Shown piece by piece: positions 7,124 through 11,448 of a stretch of DNA of 11,448 bases; within the stretch, counting starts at the first letter, position 1, and every line of letters begins with the position of its first letter. Made by a program: the position numbers and the translations under genes. Location: the NCBI RefSeq assembly GCF_023229105.1, contig NZ_JALNZY010000063.1, positions 1 to 11,448 on the forward strand, in the 5' to 3' direction. This DNA comes from Sulfurimonas sp. GTDB taxonomy: Bacteria > Campylobacterota > Campylobacteria > Campylobacterales > Sulfurimonadaceae. The notes beneath the pieces are model-generated. The model did no database searches. It had not been told where the DNA came from and was given only the letters and a program-made list of their open reading frames with translations.

Positions 7124-7143
7124 TATAATCTAAAAAAGAGGAG
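7124..7143 (+). promoter_or_regulatory. nrdD promoter -10 and ribosome binding site
   Basis: TATAAT at 7124-7129 would start transcription near 7136. The Shine-Dalgarno AAAGAGGAG ends at 7143, five bases before ATG 7149, so the leader would be very short. A second TATAAA at 7110-7115 would give a longer leader. No good -35 is present. Confidence 0.5.
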
Positions 7144-7148
7144 CTGTA

Positions 7149-9245
7149 ATGGTTGAAAATATTTTAAAAAGAGATGGCACGCATGAAGAGTTTTTATCTT
7201 TTAAAATTGAAGACGCTGTAAAAAAAGCTTTCAAATCTCAAAGCGTTACATATGATAGCGCAATATTTTTCAATGTTCTTACACAACTCAAAAACAAGAG
7301 AGTCGTTGCAGTAGAAGATATACAAGATTTAATAGAAAAAGAGCTCTATAAAGCAAGATATTTTGATGTTATGCGCTCATTTATGGTCTATCGTCATACA
7401 CACAAGATGCAAAGAGAGCATGCACTTGATGAAGATACTACTTATATAAATTCCACACAAACTATAGAAGAGTATATCTTAGGAACTGACTGGCGCATCA
7501 AAGCCAACTCAAACACCGGTTACTCCAACGCAGGACTTGTAAACAACACAGCAGGTAAAGTCATAGCAAACTACTGGCTTGATAAAATCTACTCAAAAGA
7601 GGAAGGATATGCTCACCGCAACGGTGATTATCATATCCACGACTTAGACTGCCTTACTGGTTACTGTGCAGGCTGGTCTCTTCGTGTTTTACTAGATGAA
7701 GGTTTTAACGGTGTTAGAGGCAGAGTTGAGAGCAGCGCACCGCGTCATTTTCGTGAAGCATTGGGTCAAATGGCAAACTTCTTAGGGATACTCCAATCAG
7801 AGTGGGCAGGTGCTCAGGCGTTTAGTTCGTTCGACACCTATTTAGCGCCATACGTATTTAAAGACAAACTGCCGTACAATGAAGTAAAAAAAGCTATCAG
7901 AAGTTTTGTTTATAACCTTAATGTACCGGCTCGTTGGGGACAATCACCTTTTACTAACATCACAATAGACTGGACAGTACCGGAGGATTTAAAAGATCAA
8001 ACTCCAACATCAATGCAGCTTCATCTTTTTAAAAATGTTTTAGATAGCGAACTTGAAGAAGAAGCAAAACATAGAGGGGCAAACTCTCTTAAAGATATGA
8101 CATACAAGCATTTTCAGCCAGAGATGAACCAGATAAACAAGGCTTACTATGAGATTATGACTGAGGGGGATTTGACGGGTCAGCCTTTTACATTCCCGAT
8201 TCCTACAGTAAATATCACTGAAGACTTTGACTGGTATGGAGAAAACACAGATATCCTATTTGAAAATACGGCAAAAGTAGGTTCCTCTTACTTTCAAAAC
8301 TTTATCGGTTCACAGTATAAACGTGATGCTGATGGAAACTTAGTTCCAAATGAGGAGGCATATAAGCCTGGACATGTAAGAAGTATGTGTTGCAGACTTC
8401 AACTAGACTTACGTGAACTTCTAAAGCGTGGAGGCGGACTCTTCGGTTCAGCTGAGATGACAGGTTCTATCGGCGTTGTTACCATTAACATGGCTCGTTT
8501 AGGTTTTCTTTACAAGGGAAACAAAGAGGGTCTTTACAAGCGTTTGGACGAGCTGATGCAACATGCGAAATCTACGCTAGAGAAAAAACGTCTGTTTATC
8601 CAAGAGATGTACGACAGAGGTCTTTTTCCATATACAAAAAGATATCTTCCCGGATTTAAAAATCACTTCTCAACTATCGGTGTTAATGGTATGAATGAGA
8701 TGATTCGCAACTTTACAAGTGATAGCTACGATATTAGTGACAAACGTGGTGAGGAGTTTGCAATCGACCTTCTTGAGTATATTCGCAGCACAATGGTAGA
8801 GTTTCAAGAAACAACTGGAAATCTTTACAATCTTGAAGCAACTCCTGCTGAGGGAACTACTTATAGATTTGCAAAAGAGGATAAGAAGCGCTACGGCGAC
8901 TCAATTCTTCAAGCTGGAATGGAGGATAATATCTACTATACAAACTCTTCACAAATTCCAGTTGATTTGACGGATGATCCATTTAAAGCACTCGAACTTC
9001 AAGACGATTTACAGTGTAAATACACTGGCGGAACTGTTCTTCACCTCTATATGCAGGAGAAAATAAGTTCCATAGAAGCTTGTAGAAAGCTTGTTAAAAA
9101 CGTAATAACAAACTTTAGACTTCCGTATATAACGGTAACACCGCTATTTTCTGTTTGTCCAAAACATGGATATATAGCTGGTGAACATGAGTTTTGTCCA
9201 AAATGTGACGAAGAGCTTTTGGGCGAAGTCACTATCGCATCTTAA
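7149..9245 (+). CDS. nrdD: Anaerobic (class III) ribonucleoside-triphosphate reductase, large chain lacking the glycyl-radical segment
   Basis: The enzyme makes deoxyribonucleoside triphosphates without oxygen. Residues 1 to about 95 form an ATP-cone allosteric domain (ILKRDGTHEEF onward). The catalytic ten-stranded barrel follows, with HDLDCLTGYCAGW (Cys168, Cys173) and MCCRLQLDLRELLKRGG (Cys414/Cys415), which probably holds the thiyl-radical cysteine. The C-terminus is a metal-binding ribbon CPKHGYIAGEHEFCPKC (Cys670, His673, Cys683, Cys686). In ordinary NrdD the glycyl-radical loop (an RVxGY motif) comes directly after this ribbon. Here the chain ends 12 residues later at TAA 9243-9245, and the loop is encoded by the next ORF. 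The start is fixed by AAAGAGGAG five bases upstream of ATG. It is first in an operon with the small radical ORF and nrdG. Whether its reductant is formate or a redoxin was not determined. Family certain; alone it should be inactive. Confidence 0.95.
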   Translation: MVENILKRDGTHEEFLSFKIEDAVKKAFKSQSVTYDSAIFFNVLTQLKNKRVVAVEDIQDLIEKELYKARYFDVMRSFMVYRHTHKMQREHALDEDTTYINSTQTIEEYILGTDWRIKANSNTGYSNAGLVNNTAGKVIANYWLDKIYSKEEGYAHRNGDYHIHDLDCLTGYCAGWSLRVLLDEGFNGVRGRVESSAPRHFREALGQMANFLGILQSEWAGAQAFSSFDTYLAPYVFKDKLPYNEVKKAIRSFVYNLNVPARWGQSPFTNITIDWTVPEDLKDQTPTSMQLHLFKNVLDSELEEEAKHRGANSLKDMTYKHFQPEMNQINKAYYEIMTEGDLTGQPFTFPIPTVNITEDFDWYGENTDILFENTAKVGSSYFQNFIGSQYKRDADGNLVPNEEAYKPGHVRSMCCRLQLDLRELLKRGGGLFGSAEMTGSIGVVTINMARLGFLYKGNKEGLYKRLDELMQHAKSTLEKKRLFIQEMYDRGLFPYTKRYLPGFKNHFSTIGVNGMNEMIRNFTSDSYDISDKRGEEFAIDLLEYIRSTMVEFQETTGNLYNLEATPAEGTTYRFAKEDKKRYGDSILQAGMEDNIYYTNSSQIPVDLTDDPFKALELQDDLQCKYTGGTVLHLYMQEKISSIEACRKLVKNVITNFRLPYITVTPLFSVCPKHGYIAGEHEFCPKCDEELLGEVTIAS

Positions 9246-9246
9246 T

Positions 9247-9255
9247 AAAGGAGGT
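9247..9255 (+). promoter_or_regulatory. Strong Shine-Dalgarno for the 50-codon glycyl-radical ORF
   Basis: AAAGGAGGT begins one base after the nrdD stop and sits seven bases before ATG 9263. It is the best ribosome binding site in the window and argues that the small ORF is translated independently at a high rate, rather than being the tail of a frameshifted nrdD. Confidence 0.8.
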
Positions 9256-9262
9256 AAAAACA

Positions 9263-9415
9263 ATGAGCAAAAATGAAGCTTTAGCTATGTTAAAAGACAG
9301 AAGACAAAAGTGTATCGTTTACACAAGAGTTATGGGTTATCACAGACCTGTTGAGAGTTTTAATGTAGGGAAAACTGGTGAGCACAAACAAAGAAAACAA
9401 TTCACTGAGTGCTAA
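9263..9415 (+). CDS. Free-standing glycyl-radical subunit of class III ribonucleotide reductase (50 residues)
   Basis: This ORF begins MSKNEALAMLKDRRQKCIVY and continues with TRVMGYHRPVESFNVGKTGE, then HKQRKQFTEC. The second block is the C-terminal glycyl-radical region of NrdD-family enzymes (RVMGYxRPVxxFNxGK); Gly25 in RVMGY is the predicted radical site. Nothing else of NrdD is present. It has a near-perfect Shine-Dalgarno, its own ATG 17 bases after the nrdD stop, and a frame different from nrdD. Its last 38 bases overlap the GTG start of nrdG. The likely role is to be activated by NrdG and to dock into the large chain as the radical carrier. GrcA/YfiD, a free glycyl-radical domain serving pyruvate formate-lyase, is the known precedent for such a part. 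The motif call is strong. Independent expression is inferred from the start signals; the -1 frame is open through the junction, so a frameshift or a one-base assembly error is not excluded. Confidence 0.87.
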   Translation: MSKNEALAMLKDRRQKCIVYTRVMGYHRPVESFNVGKTGEHKQRKQFTEC

Positions 9416-10079
9416 TGTAATATATGATTTAACATCATTTACCCACTTGGATTATCCAGACCACCTATCTTGTATAGTGTGGTTTAGTGGGTGCAATATG
9501 CGCTGCGACTACTGCTACAACAAAGATATAGTTTTTGCCAAAGATGGCAAATACAGCTACAGAGATATTCTTGATTTCTTAAAAACTAGAGTAAATTTAC
9601 TCGAAGCTGTTGTTTTATCTGGCGGCGAAGCCTCCTCTTATGATTTGGTTCTGTTTTGCCACAAGATAAAAGAACTCGGTTTTAAAATTAAACTCGATAC
9701 CAACGGCACAAATTATCTGCATGTAAAAGAGTTAATTGAGTTAAATCTTCTGGATTATGTGGCACTTGACTATAAGGCACCCAAAGAGAAATTTACCCAA
9801 ATAACACACTCAAACAAGTTTGACGAGTTTTCTAAGACACTTGATTTTTTAATCGGCAACACAATTAACTTTGAAGCCAGAACAACACTCCACTCTGATC
9901 TGCTTAACGCTGATGATATAAATGAGATTATTGCTGATTTAAATAGCCGTGGCTATAAAAACAACTACTACATTCAAGAGTTTTTAGATACCGGAACAAG
10001 CATTGCAGATTTAAAAGAACCAAAAAACAGATTTAACCGCTCACTGCTACATAAAGATATTAAAATTGTTTTTAGATAA
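9378..10079 (+). CDS. nrdG: Anaerobic ribonucleotide reductase activating protein, radical SAM
   Basis: NrdG is the radical S-adenosylmethionine activase that abstracts hydrogen from the conserved glycine of NrdD. The 233-residue protein carries the cluster motif CNMRCDYC (Cys39, Cys43, Cys46) inside FSGCNMRCDYCYN, the SAM-binding LSGGEAS (GGE at 82-84), and the N-terminal DLTSFTHLDYPDHL typical of the NrdG2-type activases. GTG 9378 is the only reasonable start in frame before the conserved region; AGGGA lies six bases upstream. It overlaps the preceding 50-codon ORF by 38 bases, so translation is probably coupled. The first 13 residues (STNKENNSLSANV) are not conserved-looking and the true start might be a weaker codon slightly downstream. 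Its substrate glycine here would be on the small ORF product. The stop lies 8 bases from the convergent ChaN-like gene with no convincing terminator between. Confidence 0.93.
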   Translation: MSTNKENNSLSANVIYDLTSFTHLDYPDHLSCIVWFSGCNMRCDYCYNKDIVFAKDGKYSYRDILDFLKTRVNLLEAVVLSGGEASSYDLVLFCHKIKELGFKIKLDTNGTNYLHVKELIELNLLDYVALDYKAPKEKFTQITHSNKFDEFSKTLDFLIGNTINFEARTTLHSDLLNADDINEIIADLNSRGYKNNYYIQEFLDTGTSIADLKEPKNRFNRSLLHKDIKIVFR

Positions 10080-10087
10080 TCCAAAAT

Positions 10088-11448
10088 CTATTCCGAGAAA
10101 CTTACCGTTACGTCAATTTTTTTAGAACCTCTCATAAGTGTCAAAACTAAGCTCTCATTTACAAAGGCAAGCTCTGTTTTAATGTCGGTTATGCTTTTTA
10201 CTTTAATGCCGTTTATTGCTAAAACACTATCTTTGGCTTCAATCTTTGCTTTTTGTGCCGGTGAATGTTCAACAAGTTTTTTGACACTTAAATTATTATC
10301 ATCCTTAAAGTATATACCGAGTTTTTTTGCTTGCTTAGTCGTTACAGCCGATGGATAGAGGAGATAATCAGCTATGCCCGGTTCAGGATCTGTAAGATTT
10401 AAGACTATTATACCACCCTCTACTCCTCTTCTTTTGGCTCTGTTTGGAATTCCATGCCCATGCATAATATGTCCGTTACCGGCTAAAACAGCCATTGAGT
10501 GCTCTGGATTTTTCTGCATAAAGCTTACCATATTCTCTGCCATAGACTCATCCCAAAGTAGCTGTGCATGATAAAATTCATCAAAATTTTTAAAACTTTT
10601 TGATTGATGCATACCAAATATACCTCTTAACTGCTCTTTATATTTCTGGTTATCAAAATCTATTGAGTTAGGAATCAGAGCGAGTTCATCACTTGAGAGC
10701 GCATCAAAACCTCCGTTTACCACTTTATTTGTTATATCCCTATCTATATTTAGCGCTATAATCGGTAAGTGTTTCTCTTTTGCAAAAAGAATAATTGGAC
10801 GATACAGCTCATAATCATACTTCCATCTCTTAAAATACTCTGTTTTGGTGAGCATCTCTTTTTCGCTTATTTTTCCTGCTATATAGTCATCTAAATATTT
10901 CTGAAACTGCTTCTGAAACATCTCCATACCTATTGAGAGATGAGGGTTATGCTTATACATGGCTTTAATAATTTTAAGCTGATTTAGATGACTTGAAAAC
11001 TCAGTATGTTTCTCTCCAATATATACGACTCTGTTTTTTGCTATCTCCTCGATTACATCATTTAAATTCTGTGTCTTTGACTTTATTGCGTATGAATCGC
11101 TGTTTATATTATAAATAACACCCTTTTGGGATACTTTAGTTCTCTTGTCTACAATCTTCTCATCTTCAAAAACTACTTCAGAGTATTTTCCAAGGTGTTG
11201 GAGTTTGTAAAAAAAAGATTCTGATAGCTTTTGCATATCAAAAACAGCAACAACATACTCCTCATTCATAGGATTTTTAAACATCTCAATTTTAGCATCA
11301 CCTTGCATTTCAAATGCGATAGAGATTTGATTTAAAAGTGCGTTTTTAGCACCTAAAATAAATATATTGCTATTTTTAAGCTCTTCAAATGTTACCTCAT
11401 CGGCATATTTAAAGTTTTTAAATATCTTTTTAAACTTAGAGAACTTCT
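10088..11448 (-). CDS. ChaN/Tiki-like protein with C-terminal PDZ domain (N-terminus outside window)
   Basis: The frame is open through the minus-strand entry of the window, so the Met at 11308 is internal and 452 residues are visible. Residues about 130-355 form a ChaN-like (DUF399, haem-binding lipoprotein; EreA/ChaN/Tiki superfamily) domain: VVYIGEKHTEFSSHLNQ with the Glu-x-His pair (Glu145, His147), IGMEMFQKQFQ, QLLWDESMAENM and VLAGNGHIMHGHGIPNR (GNGH at 323-326). A PDZ-type domain follows (about 376-452; VEHSPAQKAKIEAKDSVLAI, then NGIKVKSITDI). The first 125 or so visible residues (YADEVTFEELKNSNIFILGA, later FKNPMNEEYVVAVFDMQK) are a further domain I cannot name with confidence; they recall the C-terminal part of M1-peptidase-like proteins in which ChaN and PDZ modules are fused. 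An envelope protein binding haem or a hydrolase is likely; substrate unknown. It converges on nrdG with an 8-base gap, so functional linkage to it is not implied. Confidence 0.82.
   Translation of the reverse strand, partial: KFSKFKKIFKNFKYADEVTFEELKNSNIFILGAKNALLNQISIAFEMQGDAKIEMFKNPMNEEYVVAVFDMQKLSESFFYKLQHLGKYSEVVFEDEKIVDKRTKVSQKGVIYNINSDSYAIKSKTQNLNDVIEEIAKNRVVYIGEKHTEFSSHLNQLKIIKAMYKHNPHLSIGMEMFQKQFQKYLDDYIAGKISEKEMLTKTEYFKRWKYDYELYRPIILFAKEKHLPIIALNIDRDITNKVVNGGFDALSSDELALIPNSIDFDNQKYKEQLRGIFGMHQSKSFKNFDEFYHAQLLWDESMAENMVSFMQKNPEHSMAVLAGNGHIMHGHGIPNRAKRRGVEGGIIVLNLTDPEPGIADYLLYPSAVTTKQAKKLGIYFKDDNNLSVKKLVEHSPAQKAKIEAKDSVLAINGIKVKSITDIKTELAFVNESLVLTLMRGSKKIDVTVSFSE

Noticed and set aside
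6976..7148. TPP riboswitch upstream of the ThiE/TenI-like gene
   Set aside because: None of the conserved thi-box segments (CUGAGA, ACCUGAUC-type) is present on either strand.
9246..9262. Simple sequencing error splitting nrdD
   Set aside because: Not fully excluded, since the -1 frame is open, but a chance error would not create an optimal AAAGGAGGT-N7-ATG start exactly in front of the radical domain; treated as a real split with this caveat stated.
10070..10097. Terminator between nrdG and the ChaN-like gene (TAGAT / ATCTA arms)
   Set aside because: Only a five-base AT-rich stem with no T tract; not convincing.
11306..11308. ATG as the start of the ChaN-like gene
   Set aside because: The frame stays open to the window edge and the upstream 46 codons read as normal protein, with no Shine-Dalgarno before this ATG.

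Overview
The window is AT-rich and gene-dense. Its overall character (Helicobacter-like TonB with a Lys-Pro/Glu-Pro spacer, HBM-type chemoreceptor, periplasmic alpha-carbonic anhydrase, anaerobic ribonucleotide reductase) suggests a member of the Campylobacterota, most likely a Sulfurimonas-like free-living sulfur or hydrogen oxidiser. That assignment is inference from protein flavour; no rRNA or other marker lies in the window.

Layout. Positions 1-2632 (+) hold the C-terminal two thirds of an RND efflux pump and, overlapping it by 8 bases, a TonB-type energy transducer. A convergent gene (2701-3459, -) encodes an exported alpha-carbonic anhydrase. Diverging from it, 3649-4893 (+) encodes an HI0933/YhiN-type flavoprotein. 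Its 3' end overlaps by 11 bases the tail of a decayed methyl-accepting chemotaxis gene (4883-6317, -) that has lost the receptor tip and carries a frame change and a nonsense codon. Next is a short ThiE/TenI-like gene (6421-6975, -). A divergent control region (6976-7148) separates it from the anaerobic ribonucleotide reductase operon (7149-10079, +). The window closes with a ChaN/Tiki-type protein with a C-terminal PDZ domain (10088-11448, -), whose start lies outside the window.

The most interesting point is the ribonucleotide reductase operon. The 698-residue NrdD ends right after its Cys-rich metal-binding ribbon and lacks the glycyl-radical segment. That segment is encoded by a separate 50-codon ORF (9263-9415) with its own near-perfect Shine-Dalgarno sequence, placed between nrdD and the activase gene nrdG. 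The sequence therefore predicts a two-chain class III reductase with a detachable glycyl-radical subunit, comparable in principle to GrcA (YfiD) and pyruvate formate-lyase. NrdG would generate the radical on the small chain, and the large chain would use it to reduce ribonucleoside triphosphates under anoxia. Two alternatives remain open: a one-base assembly error or a -1 ribosomal frameshift, because the -1 frame is open across the junction.

No rRNA, tRNA, CRISPR array, insertion sequence or phage gene was recognised, and no stretch longer than 300 bases lacks a gene.
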